From NCBI RefSeq assembly GCF_000372725.1, contig NW_005198611.1, positions 70,946 to 134,945 of the forward strand: a stretch of 64,000 nt of DNA, given 5' to 3'. Shown piece by piece: positions 42,816 through 53,524 of the stretch. The notes beneath the pieces are model-generated. The model was not told the DNA's origin, searched no databases, and saw only the letters and a list, made by a program, of their open reading frames with translations. Position numbers and translations under genes: made by a program. The number at the start of each line of letters is the position of its first letter. The first letter of the stretch is position 1. Source of the DNA: Emiliania huxleyi CCMP1516. Its lineage: Eukaryota > Haptophyta > Isochrysidales > Noelaerhabdaceae.

Positions 42816-43302
42816 AAAAATATTTAAAAGGAAGCGTTGTGTAAATGTGTGCTAAGAATCCGCACACAGGTCACAGCATGGCCATGCCCCATGGGGGGGT
42901 GGGCTGGCTCTGCTGTGACGGCTGTGGGCTGACGCGTGTGGGCACGTGAGGCGTGCTGCGCGCGGGGTGCTCTATGCTCATGTCTATGCTCCTAGGGTTG
43001 TCAAACGTTAAGAGCTGAACAGTGTTGCTAGTGTTAACAGTAACAACAGAACAACAGTGGGGCTCCCCAACAACAGCAGCTAACGTTAATAACGTTTGAG
43101 TATTTTCTTCCCAATCAATAACAAGGCTGGGTAGTCTCCCCCCATTCCCAGGGCCTCCAGGGCTCGCACCTCAACCTCTCACAGACCAGCGCACAGCGCC
43201 GGACGTATTTTCTTCTCAATAACAAGGCTGTGAAGACCAGGACGAACGGACGACTGAAAAGAGGGACTGAAAAGAGGGTTGTTCAAGCCGCCGCCACAGA
43301 TC
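42816..43302. other. Intergenic / promoter region of the actobindin gene
   Basis: AT-richer than the surroundings. AACGTTAATAACGTTTGAG-type palindromic sequence at about 43082. TATTTTCTTC followed by CAATAACAAGGCTG recurs at 43099 and 43206 as a direct repeat of about 30 bp. Confidence 0.35.
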
Positions 43303-43578
43303 ATGGACCTTACCGCGATCCAGAAGGGCACGACGCTGAAGCCAACACAGACGAACGACCGGTCTGAGCCTGTCAAGGAGAGCGTGACCATCAAGGCCAG
43401 TCCAATGAATCAGCTGAAGGAGGAGTTGAAGGAGAAGCCGAAACTGAACCACGTCGACACGGTCGACAAGAGTGCTCCGATGATCGAATCGTCGACGAAG
43501 ATCGCGAAGGATGCGAGGCCGCAGCTGATGAGCGAGCTGCTCACCAAGTCGTCGTCACACGGCATCGCGGCTTCTTGA
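43303..43578 (+). CDS. Actobindin / beta-thymosin-WH2 actin-monomer-binding protein
   Basis: 91 residues from ATG 43303. Two actin-binding repeats are visible. The first is MDLTAIQKGTTLKPTQTNDR (WH2-like: helix, then LKPT). The second is LKEELKEKPKLNHVDTVDKS followed by APMIE, which fits the actobindin pattern 'LKHAETVDKSAP.IE' closely. A third helix (PQLMSELLTKSSSHG) ends the protein. The LKHV/LKPT-type linkers bind across G-actin. The function is sequestering or shuttling actin monomers in the cytosol. Codon use is less GC-extreme than in its neighbours, as expected for a highly expressed small protein. The 5' flank has no in-frame ATG further upstream. Confidence 0.85.
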   Translation: MDLTAIQKGTTLKPTQTNDRSEPVKESVTIKASPMNQLKEELKEKPKLNHVDTVDKSAPMIESSTKIAKDARPQLMSELLTKSSSHGIAAS

Positions 43579-43842
43579 CGCTTCGGCTGACCACGGCCCG
43601 TCGCTGACGGTAGCCGCCAATGCTTTGGCATCATGTTGATCTACCAGCAACAAATCCGAGCCGATTTCATTTCGGCGCCAGGTGAGTAGTTTCGCGGCGT
43701 GCGCGTTTGTGTTGTCCATATAGCGGGACCACCCTGCGCCGTGGAAGCGCGCTGGACACGCGCACACGCGCTGCGCGCCAGGTGTGGCTGGTCTCGCGCT
43801 CTCTTTTGCTCGTGTGTTGTCCGCAGAGGAAAATCAGAGTGT

Positions 43843-45051
43843 CTAGGAAAGAGCGGCGGCGACCCCATCCGCAATATCCTCGGCGCAGCCGTGCGCGATT
43901 GTCCATCCCGACCCACCGTGCCCATAGTTATGCGCCAGCAGAACGCCGCCGCTCGTGGCGCGCGGCTCAACCTCCACCCGCACGCCCGCGCCTCGCACCG
44001 GCCGGTGGCCGACCCACACTTGACGCAGCGCCCCCAGGCTGCCGGGCGCGATGGCGGCTGCGGAGGCCTCGATCCGCCCCACCTCCTCGCGTGACGCGTC
44101 CGCCGTCACGCCCTCGTCGTACGAGCCGCCGCACACGACCACGTCGCCGCGCGGGATGACGTAAGCCGGAGTCGCGTCGCCGCCCGAGAGCGGCGCCTCC
44201 TGCGACATGACCACGGCGAGGCCCGCCACCGAGGCGCGCTCGTACTGCAGCACCACGCCGCGCCCGTTGGTCACCGCCGAGGCATCCTCGCCGCCGAGGG
44301 CGCCGCCGCCCAAGCCAGCGCAATTGACGGCGATTTCGCAGCCGAGCCTCTGCGCGAGCTCAGCCACGGCGGCGGGGCCACCTTCGAGCGCCTCTATCCG
44401 CGCGGTGGCGCCGCTGTCGAAGAGCGACGCCTGCAGCGCGTCGAGGTAGCGCGGCGAGTCCACGACGAGGCTGTTCCACAGCCTACGGTGTAGGGTGTTC
44501 CACACACCTCCTGCGTGCGCACGCACCCTTTTTTTTGGTGCGTGCCAGGGCGTTCCAGCTCGAGCGGTACTCGCTGGGGATCCGCACGAGCGTGGAGGCG
44601 CCGCGCCGCGCGAGCGCCGCCGCCGGATCACCGGAGCACGCCTCGAAGACCAGGCGCGGGTCGGAGGCCCACGGCGGCGGCGGCGGCGGTGCCTCTGCCC
44701 GGAACAGCTCGGTCGCGGGCAGGGACTCGATGAAAGCGCCGAGGGCGGCGCTCGAGCGCTGCTCCTCGAGGAGGCAGCTGAGCGTGACCGAGGCCCACCG
44801 CGCCACCGCGTCGGCCGGCTCGGCGTGGAACGGCATCCACAACCCTCCTAGGAGCGGCAAGGGAGCGGCTCATGCGCGCAGCGTATTGCAGCTCACGGGA
44901 AAAGCCTGGAAAAGCCTGCGCCGGCCGACGTGGTACGTGCGGACCACTCGCGGGCGGCGACGACGACGTCGAGGCCGCGCCGCTGGAGCGCGCGCGCGGT
45001 GGTCAGGCCGGCGATGCCGGAGCCGACGACGAGAGCTCGCGTGCTTGGCAT
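43843..45051 (-). CDS. D-amino-acid oxidase family FAD enzyme
   Basis: Three exons: 45051-44916, 44847 to about 44545, and about 44480 to 43843. The second junction is not fixed. It oxidises D-amino acids (or D-aspartate) to keto acids, ammonia and H2O2 with FAD. Exon 1 starts MPSTRALVVGSGIAGLTTAR (FAD loop). Joining exon 1 to 2 through a GC donor (GCAG|GCTTTT) gives ARTTSAGAG|GLWMPFH, the conserved family 'TTS.GAGGLW.P' motif, so the GC splice is well supported. The last exon has VDSPRYLDAL, VNCAGLGGGALGG, AYVIPRGDVVVCGGSYDEG, VGHRPVRGAGVRVE (substrate-carboxylate Arg) and HNYGHGGSGWTIAHGCA (FAD). There is no C-terminal SKL-like peroxisomal signal (ends AAALS). At the exon 1 donor, GGCTTTTCCA is tandemly duplicated, giving two candidate donors. 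Confidence 0.83.
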
Positions 45052-45233
45052 CTTGAACACTGGGGCAACCGTTGGTTGCGATGTGAGGTGTGCTGGACCG
45101 GTATGCTGCACGTGCTGCACCCCCCCAACAAAGAATTCTCACGGAACACTGGGCAAGGGACTCAGAACAAAGAAAACGCCAAGGTTGCGCGCACGGCAGC
45201 GACACATTCTTTTCTAACAAGTCCTTGAGACCA

Positions 45234-46385
45234 TCACGACATGTGCCTCGCCATCGCTCGCCGGAACGCGTCCTCCGCCAATCTCACATTCTGCGGCTCG
45301 TTCCAGAAGTGCGAGACGCCCGACGTGTGCGGGAGCACCAGCACGGGGCACGCGAGCGGCGACTCCGCCGAGCAGCTTTCCTCGAGCAGCTTCGGCTGGC
45401 GGAGCCGGAAGGCGGACGCGACGCGGAGCCCGAGCAGCACCACGAGTCGGTAGCCCGACAAGTCCATCGCCGCCGCCGCCGCGCGTGCCTCCTCCATCGG
45501 GAAGCGATCGCCCGTGCTCGCGTGCAGCGCGTAGCCGGCCGCCGTGCCGTGCTTGTCGTCCTTGTGCTTGCGGCCAGGAAAGGCCGAGAGCACGTTGCGC
45601 CGGTCGAAGCGCTCCCACAACGCCTCCACCGTCAGGCCAGCGAGCCGGGCGAGCCGCTGCTCCGCGAGGCCCTCCAAAGGGCGGAAGCCCGCCGCAGCAC
45701 TCGCGTTTGGCGCCTGCCCGATGATGACGCCGAGCCGGCCGCCGGCCGCACCGCCTGCCAGGCGCGGCCCTCCTCCCCCTCGCCTCCGCTTCCTCCTCTC
45801 CTGCGCGATCAGATCCATGTCCGCGAAGAGTCTCGCCGCCGACTCGCGGAGCATAGACGCGTGCTGCATCCAGAGCCGCCCGAGCGCCTCGCTGCTCCTG
45901 CTCGCGCCAGCCCGCTTCGCCGCCCCCGAGCGAGCGTCTGTCAGCGGAGCGGCAGACGAGGCGGCCGCGGTGGCCACCGCGGCAGCGGCACTGCCCGCCG
46001 ATCGACGGGCCGCCTTTTCGGCCTTGCGCGCGGCCTTGCGCGCGGCCTTGCGCGCGGCCTTGCGTGCGGCCTTGCGTGCGGCCTTGCGTGCGGCCTTGCC
46101 ACTGTCGAGCTCAGACGAGGCGGGCGCAGCTGGCGCCGGCGGCTCGGCCGACACGACTGTGCTAATCGACGCAGCAGCGTCGTCAGGCTCTAGGGCTGCT
46201 TCACCGACGGGCTCCATTCCCGAAGCCGATGCCTCGCATGAAGTGCTGGCCTCACATGAAGCCTCGGCCTCGCTCGAAGGAGCATCAGTTTGCCCCACCG
46301 CCGATGCTCGGCCGCCCAGGCGCATATGCGGACTTGGGACGGCGGCTTGAACGGTGTGTCGCACCGCTTGGGCATCAGCGCGCAT
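45234..46385 (-). CDS. Uracil-DNA-glycosylase-superfamily-like protein with Lys/Ala repeat region
   Basis: 383 residues from ATG 46385. The frame is open further upstream but only from a GTG. Residues 1-120 are Glu/Ala/Ser-rich. A basic repeat of KAAR units at about 97-125 arises from a 12-bp DNA repeat (46020-46100). The C-terminal domain shows RLGVIIGQAPNASAAAGFRP, LAGLTVEALWERFDRRNVLS, YRLVVLLGLRVASAFRL and VLPHTSGVSHFWNEPQNV. The 'GQAP' loop, 'LLG..VA' strand and 'PH.SG....W' loop fit the UDG-like superfamily (families 4-6/TDG-like), which remove damaged or deaminated bases. The catalytic residue cannot be settled by eye. The basic arm probably aids DNA binding or nuclear import. Confidence 0.68.
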   Translation of the reverse strand: MRADAQAVRHTVQAAVPSPHMRLGGRASAVGQTDAPSSEAEASCEASTSCEASASGMEPVGEAALEPDDAAASISTVVSAEPPAPAAPASSELDSGKAARKAARKAARKAARKAARKAARKAEKAARRSAGSAAAAVATAAASSAAPLTDARSGAAKRAGASRSSEALGRLWMQHASMLRESAARLFADMDLIAQERRKRRRGGGGPRLAGGAAGGRLGVIIGQAPNASAAAGFRPLEGLAEQRLARLAGLTVEALWERFDRRNVLSAFPGRKHKDDKHGTAAGYALHASTGDRFPMEEARAAAAAMDLSGYRLVVLLGLRVASAFRLRQPKLLEESCSAESPLACPVLVLPHTSGVSHFWNEPQNVRLAEDAFRRAMARHMS

Positions 46386-46834
46386 ACCTTCGCTTCGCGG
46401 TAGCTGCGCCTTACACAAATTGAGAATAACGTGTGCGCCCTCAGCGGAGCTGGGAAGAGGACCGCCGCAAGCGGCGTGGCGTGGAGCGGTTGAGCATCCC
46501 TCCGGGGGCCCCTCTGCGCCGGGGAGGCGTTGTTGGAGGCTAGGACGCAAGCGTCCGTCGCCTTTTTCAAACTCGGGGCCCACTCCGCTACACGCTCCGA
46601 CCCGAATTTGGAGGGCCTAAAAGTTTAAGGTATTGCTGCGCAAAAGGGGAAGACACTCCACGCACAAAGTACATGCATACTTCCTCTTAGGCGGACCCTC
46701 CCGATGCCAGGACGCATCTAGTGCTAGTGTCGCTTTAGGAATCTTTAGGAAATGCGGCGGCGAAGGCTAAGCGCATAAAGAAAGTCGGGGTCGCAGAGAG
46801 CGTCGCGCAGCAGTTGAGCATGCTCGTGCGTTGT

Positions 46835-47075
46835 TTAGGACGCCACGCCAATTATCTGCGCGCCCATCTGTTGCCTGGCATCCCCTGCGAATTCGTCGCT
46901 CGTGATCAGCTCCGCTGCCGCTCGTAGCAACCAGTGCCGTGTCGAGATGAAGCTCCGCGACGACGCCCGTGGACTGCACGCGCAGGGAGAGGCGCACGAG
47001 CTCCCGCACGGCAAGCGACTTCTCGGCATGCGCCGCCTGACGCCTGTCGGCATCCCATTCTTGCAAGCAAGCCAT
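46835..47075 (-). pseudogene. Frameshifted small reading frame, unknown
   Basis: From ATG 47075: MACLQEWDADRRQAAHAEKS, then VRLSLRVQSTGVVAELHLDT. A one-base shift later the frame reads LRAAAELITSDEFAGDARQQ then MGAQIIGVAS and stops at 46835. Both halves look protein-like and abut, so this is either a pseudogene or a sequencing error. No family recognised. Confidence 0.35.
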
Positions 47076-47330
47076 TTCTACCGACGACCGCGTATTTGGT
47101 CGCGGAGAGGACGTTTTGGTACGTTTTGGCACCAGCTGAAGGCTTGGCGCTTGCACGGACAAGAGCCCGTTGCCAACCGCACTTTTGCCAGAGCCTCGCG
47201 AATCAATTGGCCTCCGCTCGGGTGTGAACATATTCGCTGCGGTCAAAAATGTTTTCAGTGCGGAAGGGGGTAAATTTAGCGGCCCATACAGGGGAGCTGG
47301 GGAGGCGAGGCGCCGATCGAGCCGCCGCCA

Positions 47331-47613
47331 TCGTCGCAGTCGCCGCCGCAAGCGCTGCCGTTCACATCGGCAGCGTCGCTGCCTCCGCCTCCTCCTCCGC
47401 CTCCTCCGCCTCCTCCTCCACCTCCGCCTCCGCGCAACAGCTCGAGTGCGCGCGAGGCGAGGGCGGCCCCGAAGGCGGCGGGCACCGGCGGGAGGACGGG
47501 CAGGACTCTCGCGCGGAAGGTTGGCTGCGAGCCGAGCGACTCCTTGCTGGCGCCCGCCGGCATCGGCAGCAGCCTGAGCACGTCCAACGCGCGCGGGGCG
47601 TGAGCACCCCACG
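47331..47613 (-). pseudogene. Inverted partial duplicate of the TcdA-type gene (intron 1 end plus exon 2)
   Basis: The reverse complement is nearly identical to 41920-42200: it includes the end of intron 1 (CTCAG acceptor), LLPMPAGASKESLGSQPTFR, the Gly-rich insert and DAADVNGSACGGDC. It lacks the catalytic ThiF region, so it is non-functional. High identity down to the intron points to a recent copy. Confidence 0.8.
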
Positions 47614-47674
47614 CGAGCCCCAGCGGGGGGTCGGTCGGTCGGGTTGGCTCGAGGGTCACACCGCACATACGACA

Positions 47675-47890
47675 AGGGCCGGGGAGCTGAGGAGCGCACC
47701 CAGCGGGCCGGATGATCGGGATCGGGTTGCGGGCAAGAGAGCCCTAGCCCTGGGGGTGCGCGTTCGCAGGGAAAGGGCCGTAAAATAAACACGGGTCTCC
47801 GAGGGTTAGTACCGCGCTCCAGGTTTCCTCTAGCAGCAGAAAACGCCCCCTCTACTCGGAGCTAGTAAACACCAGACAAGGACACGCGAC
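47675..47890 (+). repeat. Dispersed repeat (family C), copy 1
   Basis: Matches 63119-63335 over about 215 bp, including AGCGCACCCAGCGGGCCGGA, GGTGCGCGTTCGCAGGG and CGCCCCCTCTACTCGGAGCT. Both contain a TAAANTAAACAC stretch that could act as a polyadenylation signal, so these may be LTR or retroelement ends. Confidence 0.6.
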
Positions 47891-48590
47891 GACACACACT
47901 CCCCCTTGGCGACGGCGTCGCCAATCACAACCCCTCCGCCCGGCCTCCCTGCCCCGGCGCCGGTTGGGTCCACCCCCCCGCTCGGTCCTTTCTCCTGTTT
48001 GCTTCTCGTTTCTCGATGGTTGTACGGCGGGCGCGAGGCCCTACCTCCCCTCCTAGCCTTTTTCGGTTGCGGCCCCGCCGCCGTCTCGTCCTCTCTGCCT
48101 GATCCTGTTGACTCCGCCTCCGGCGATCCCGCGCCCGACTCCCCGGGGCAAAGGCGGTGGCATGGGTCGCGTCGCCTCCCCGCCCAGGGAGGTCGGGCCG
48201 GCTCTCCCTGGTCGACGAGTCGCGCCCGCATCCGCGGCCTCTCTATCGTCTTCGGCTCGCCCCTCCCCTCCGCTGGCCCCTCATCGAGCTCGGGGAGGCG
48301 TGGCCCTCCCTGTCGAAGATCACGGTGGTCCGGCTGCCACTGCGACGGTACGCCGGTGAGACCACTGCGACCATAAATTCTCGCCACTGGAACGCTAACC
48401 GTACTTACTTACAGCTGCTGTCTGTACAGAGATGCCAGCACGCAGCACCCCCCACAGGCAGAGCGCTGCTGCTGGGGGGGGGGTCGGCCATGGCTTTAGA
48501 TGTGCAGGGGGGGTACCGAGCAATGTGCGGCCGCTCCAACAAACACGGTGCGAAAGACTCTCTAGTCTCTACACACACACGCTAAATAAA

Positions 48591-48594
<4 letters not shown>
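47891..48594. other. Intergenic region, no gene supported
   Basis: Both strands have open frames (47906-48376 forward, 47830-48387 reverse) with Pro/Ser/Arg-rich content and no motif. Confidence 0.3.

Positions 48595-48671
<77 letters not shown>
48595..48671 (+). repeat. (CA)n microsatellite
   Basis: A 77-bp AC run about 150 bp upstream of the isocitrate lyase start codon. Confidence 0.9.
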
Positions 48672-48673
<2 letters not shown>

Positions 48674-48817
48674 CGACAAGCACGCGTGCCGAGGAGGCAC
48701 GTTCGACTTCAGCCAAGGAGGGTGCACACTTCCTACGATACCAAAAAGTTCTACGCTGCAATCACCGTGCCTCGTCAAAGCCAGAGCTCTCTCACCGAGG
48801 TCCAAACTAGAGCTCCC

Positions 48818-50824
48818 ATGGTGCACGCCAACAAATCGCGCCCCGCGGTCGCGCTCCTGAGCAGGGGCATGTCGACGGTGCCCCTGGCGGGCGAGATGCC
48901 CCGCATCCCGCCCAAGAAGCGCGACTTTGCGGCCGAGGTCGCCGCGCTCAAGCAGTGGTGGTCGAGTGACCGCTTTGCCGAGACCAAGCGGAACTACACG
49001 GCCGAGGCACGCGCCTCGGCGTCCTCCGCGCGGCGCGACGGTTCCACACTCACCCCCCCTTCCCTCCTTCCCGCGCGCAGGACGTCATCAAGCTCCGCGG
49101 CTCGCTCCAAAACTCCTTTGCCGCTGGCGAGATGTCGATGAAGCTCTTCGACACGCTGCAGCTCTGCAAGCAGAGCGGCGGCCACTCACGCACCTTCGGC
49201 GCGTGGCTCCCGCCTCTCCCTACCCTCCTACCTCCCCCCCCACCGTCACCCTCCCCTCCCCCCCCCGCTCCCCTCCTTGCCTGCGTGACCCTCGCGACTG
49301 GTGTTCCCGGCAGGCGCGCTCGACCCGGTGCAGGTCGCCACGATGGCGCCCAAGCTGTCGTCCATCTACATCTCGGGGTGGCAGTCATCCTCGACCGCCG
49401 CCTCCTCCAACGAGCCCGGCCCCGACTTTGCCGACTACCCGATGGACACGGTGCCCAACAAGTGCGACCAGCTCTTCCGCGCGATGCAGCACCACGAGCG
49501 CAGGCTGTGGGAGGAGGAGTGCCGCGAGTCGGCCAACCCGCAGGTGCCCGACATGATGACGCCCATCGTGGCGGACGGCGACACCGGCCACGGCGGCCTC
49601 ACCGCCGTCATGAAGCTCACCAAGATGTTCGTCGAGGCTGGCGCCGCCGGGATCCACTTTGAGGACCAGTCGCCCGGCACCAAAAAGTGCGGCCACATGG
49701 GAGGCAAGGTGCTCGTGCCGACGCAGGAGCACGCGGACCGGCTCAACGCGGCGCGGCTGCAGGCGGACATCCTCGGCACGCCCACCCTCATCATCGCGCG
49801 CACCGACGCCGAGGCGGCCACCTTCATCTCGTCCAACATCGACCCGCGCGACCACGCCTTCATCGTGGGAGCGACCGTCTCGCGGCCGCTGGCGGGGACG
49901 AGCCTGGACGCGCCGACGCTCAACGCGACCCTCTCGCTCGCGGCGGAGCAGGGCCTCGACTCGGAGGAGGTCACCAAGAAGTGGGCCGACGCCGCGGGCA
50001 TGTGCACCTTCCCCGAGGCGGTCCGGACAGCCGCAAAGGCGAGCGGCGTCGCCCCGGCGTCGATGCTGCCGTTCGAGAACGTGGTCGCGCAGGGGGGCGG
50101 CATCGAGGAGATGACGGCCGCGGCCAAGGCGATCCTGGGCGACAGCATGCCCGCCTTCGACTGGGAGGCTCCCCGCGCGCGCGAGGGCTACTACCGCCTC
50201 CAGCCGGGCACCGACATGGCCATCGCTCGCGCCAAGGCGTGGGCGCCGTACGCCGACCTGCTGTGGATGGAGACTGCGAAGCCGATCCTGTCGCAGGCGG
50301 AGGAGTTCGCCGCGGGCGTGCACGCCGCCTTCCCCGGCAAGATGCTCGCCTACAACCTCTCGCCCTCGTTCAACTGGGACGCGGCGGGCATGAGTGAGCA
50401 GCAGATGGAGGCCTTCACGGGCGAGCTGGGCCGGCGCGGCTTCGTGTGGCAGTTCATCACGCTGGCGGGCTTCCACGCGGACGGGCTGATGACGCACAAG
50501 TTCGTCGAGGCGTACGCCGAGCGCGGCATGCACGCCTACGTCAACATGATCCAGCGCGCCGAGCGCGAGGCTGGCGTCAAGCTGCTCAGACACCAGCACT
50601 GGTCGGGCGCGGAGCTCATGGACGAGCAGATGCGGATCGCGTCGGGCGGCGCCTCCTCCACCTCCGCCATGGGCGCCGGCGTCACCGAGTCCCAGTTCGC
50701 CGGCAAGGCCGAGTCGGCCGACAAGGGCGCCTACGCCAACCAGACGCGCATCTACTCGTCCATCGACGAGCCAGACTACCTGCCGAACACGAAGCGCGTG
50801 CCCTCGTCGATGGACTCGCCCTAG
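48818..50824 (+). CDS. ICL: Isocitrate lyase
   Basis: Three exons: 48818-49006, 49081-49198 and 49314-50824, about 605 residues. Both introns need GC donors (GCCGAG|GCACGC and TTCG|GCGCGT), which rebuild the invariant [14 protein letters not shown] and [16 protein letters not shown] junctions. It splits isocitrate into glyoxylate and succinate, the first step of the glyoxylate shunt. Seen: [48 protein letters not shown] (Mg2+ Asp), [20 protein letters not shown] with the catalytic [31 protein letters not shown] and [14 protein letters not shown]. The N-terminus ([20 protein letters not shown]) resembles a mitochondrial presequence. There is no C-terminal peroxisomal tripeptide (ends SMDSP). 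Length fits the longer eukaryotic form. Confidence 0.95.
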
Positions 50825-51246
50825 GCGCGGCGCGGCGGCGCGGGAGCGACGCGGGTGGAGGGGCAGCGGAGGGAGCGGGAGGAGGGGCGGCAGCCCCCCC
50901 ACATATGCCTCGAGAGGGCACACCCCCACATCCCTGTAGAGGGGGGGCCACGGCAGCTTTCGCCGCCCCCCGCCCCTACGGGAGGGGCCGCTGGAGTGAC
51001 GTACCGTTCTCGTCTGTCCTCGTTCTGTGGATCGTCCGTCTCCCCCCACTCCCCGCCTGTTTGTTATTCGTGGTTCCACCCCGCGCCCTGCGTGGGCGCG
51101 CGGGGAGGCGTCTCCAGGGGTTGTAATTGGGCGGGTCCTATGCTGTATCGCGGTCTGTGGTTTCCAGTGAGTTTTATGAACGTTTTAAGAGTTCTCCAAA
51201 ATGGCAGTTCTTTTTTGCACGACACTGGTCACTGCGCACTGGCGCG
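50825..51246. other. 3' flank of isocitrate lyase, no gene
   Basis: GC-rich with G-tracts. No motif-bearing frame. Confidence 0.3.
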
Positions 51247-51335
51247 CCAAAGAAAGAAAGAAAACACGCAACCCAAGGGAGGGATGGGAGGACGGCACGC
51301 CGCCACCACACAGGGATTTTAAGGAGAGGGGTGTG
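51247..51335 (-). repeat. R2 short repeat, reverse orientation
   Basis: AAAGAAAGAAAGAAAAC, CCCAAGGGAGGGATGGGAGG and CACACAGGGATTTTAAGGAG follow the same order as 10407-10477. Confidence 0.65.
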
Positions 51336-51699
51336 ATTAGCCCGGTCGAACACCCCGGTCGCGATTTTGGCAAGTGAATACGGGCGCTTTTTGACGATGA
51401 AATAGAAATCTACTGCCCGAGGGAAACACATAGACACCCACATGGTTGACCAACCCTTAGTGTGTGAGGGTCAGTGTTCACATTCACACCCCACTGGCAC
51501 CGCGGCACTGTACAGTGTGCAGACCGACATACAGCACGCACAATGTAGCACTTATTAGTGAGCGCGCGCATCCCCCGCGCTCGCCCTCCACGGCCGCTGA
51601 GCGGCGCAACGCACATGCCTCCCTCGCGCGCGCTAGCGGCTCGGCGAGGTCGGCCGGCGCGAGCACAACCCCAAGGATGCCGTAAGCGGGTGGCTGCGC

Positions 51700-52779
51700 C
51701 GCCGCTGCGCCGTCGGGGCGACGGCGACGGCGGCGACGGCGGCAGCGGGCCGGGCAGCGGCGGTGGCGGTGGCGGTGGTCAGGGCGGCGGCGTCGAGGGC
51801 GGCGGCGTCGAGGGCGGCGGCGGCGACGGCGGCGGCGGGCTCGGTGGGGGCGGCGACGGTGGAGGCGGCGAGGGAGGCGGCGGGCTCGGAGGCGGCGGCG
51901 AGGGCTGCGGCGGCGAGGGCTGCGGCGGCAAGGGCGGCGGCGGCGAGGGCGGCGGCGGCNNNNNNNNNNNNNNNNNNNNNNNNNNNNNNNNNNNNNNNNN
52001 NNNNNNNNNNNNNNNNNNNNNNNNNNNNNNNNNNNNNNNNNNNNNNNNNNNNNNNNNNNNNNNNNNNNNNNNNNNNNNNNNNNNNNNNNNNNNNNNNNNN
52101 NNNNNNNNNNNNNNNNNNNNNNNNNNNNNNNNNNNNNNNNNNNNNNNNNNNNNNNNNNNNNNNNNNNNNNNNNNNNNNNNNNNNNNNNNNNNNNNNNNNN
52201 NNNNNNNNNNNNNNNNNNNNNNNNNNNNNNNNNNNAACGGCGATAAGGATAGCAGTGGTGAGCAGTACAGCTCCTAGGGCAGCAGCGTGGAAGTCGGAAG
52301 CTGCGAGGGCGGCGGTGACGGTGACAGGTGGAGGCGGCGTAGGCGGCGCGGGTCTGGGCGGCGGCGACGGCGGCGACGGCGGCGGCGGTGACGGCGACGG
52401 CGGCGGGCTTGGTGGGGGCGGCGACGGTGGAGGCGGCGAGGGAAGCGGCGGCCTACACGGCGGCGGCGAGGGAGGCGGCGGCAAGGACGGCGGCGGCGAG
52501 GGGGGAGGCGGTGACAGCGGCGGCGGGCTGGACGGCGGCGGCGACAGCGGTGGCGGCGGCGGCGACGGCGGCGGTGGTGAGGGCGGTGGGGGGCTTGGAG
52601 GCGGCGGCAACGGCGACGGCGGCGTCAGCGGCGGCCAGCTCGGTGGGGGCGGCGACGGCGGTGGCGACAAGGGAGGCGGTAAGCTCGGAGGCGGCGATGA
52701 GGGCGGCGGCGGCGAGGGCGGCGGCGGCGATTGGGGAGGCGGCGGCGGGGGCGGCATGCGGCGGCGGCGGCGGCGGCCT

Positions 52780-52810
<31 letters not shown>

Positions 52811-53510
52811 GGCGGCGGCTGCGGTGGTGAGGGCTGCGGCGAGGAGGACGGAGGCAGCGACAGCGGAGGCGGCGACGGCGGCAGTGGGCCGGGCGGCAGC
52901 GGCGACGGCGACGGTGGCGGCGGTGAGGGCGGCGGCGGCGGCGGCGGCGGCGAGGTTGGCGGCGGTGAGGACGACGGCGGCGACGGCGGCGGCGGTGACG
53001 GCGGCAACGGCGGCGGCGGTGGGGGGCTCGGAGGCGGCGGTGAGGGCGGTGGCGGCTAGAGGGGTGGCGGGCTGGGCGGCGGCGATGGTGGCGGCGGCGA
53101 GGGTGGTGGCGGTGACGGAGGCGGCGGAGACGGAGATGTCGGAGGTGACGGCGAGGGCTGCGGGGGGGGAGGGAGGCGGCGGGCTTGGTGGCGGCGGGCT
53201 CGGAGGCGGTTGCGATGGCGGCGGCGGGCTCGGCGGCAGCGGCCGTGGCGGGCTTGGGGGCGGCGGCGAGGGAGGCAGCGGTGACGCGGAGGCGGACTGG
53301 GCGGCGGCGGCGACGGCGGTGGTGGGCTTGGTGGGGGCAAAGCGACAGTGGGGGTGGCGAGGGCGGAGAAGGCGCCGGCAGAGGGGGCGACGGCGGCGGC
53401 GGGCTCGGCGGTGGCGGCGACGGTGGCGGCGGCGAGGGCGCCGGCGGCGAGGGCGGCGGTGGGCTCGGCGGCGGCGGCGGCGAGGGCGAGGGACGCGCCT
53501 GAGGTGCAGG
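51700..53510. repeat. GGCGGC(GAG)-type minisatellite, possibly coding for an SPPPP-repeat wall protein
   Basis: About 1.8 kb of degenerate GGCGGCGGCGAG units. On the minus strand these translate to SPPPP/SPPPPPP repeats (hydroxyproline-rich, extensin or pherophorin-like), but the frame shifts several times and the assembly gap lies inside, so no gene model is possible. The forward strand reads Gly/Glu/Asp repeats. Confidence 0.55.
51960..52235. other. Assembly gap (276 N)
   Basis: A run of N inside the minisatellite. Its true length is unknown, and the repeats on both sides imply a collapsed or unclonable array. Confidence 0.99.
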
Positions 53511-53524
53511 GAGGGCGTCAATAC

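Noticed and set aside
49385-51079. 564-residue minus-strand open frame opposite isocitrate lyase
   Set aside because: Typical high-GC shadow with no motif. Isocitrate lyase is unambiguous on the forward strand.
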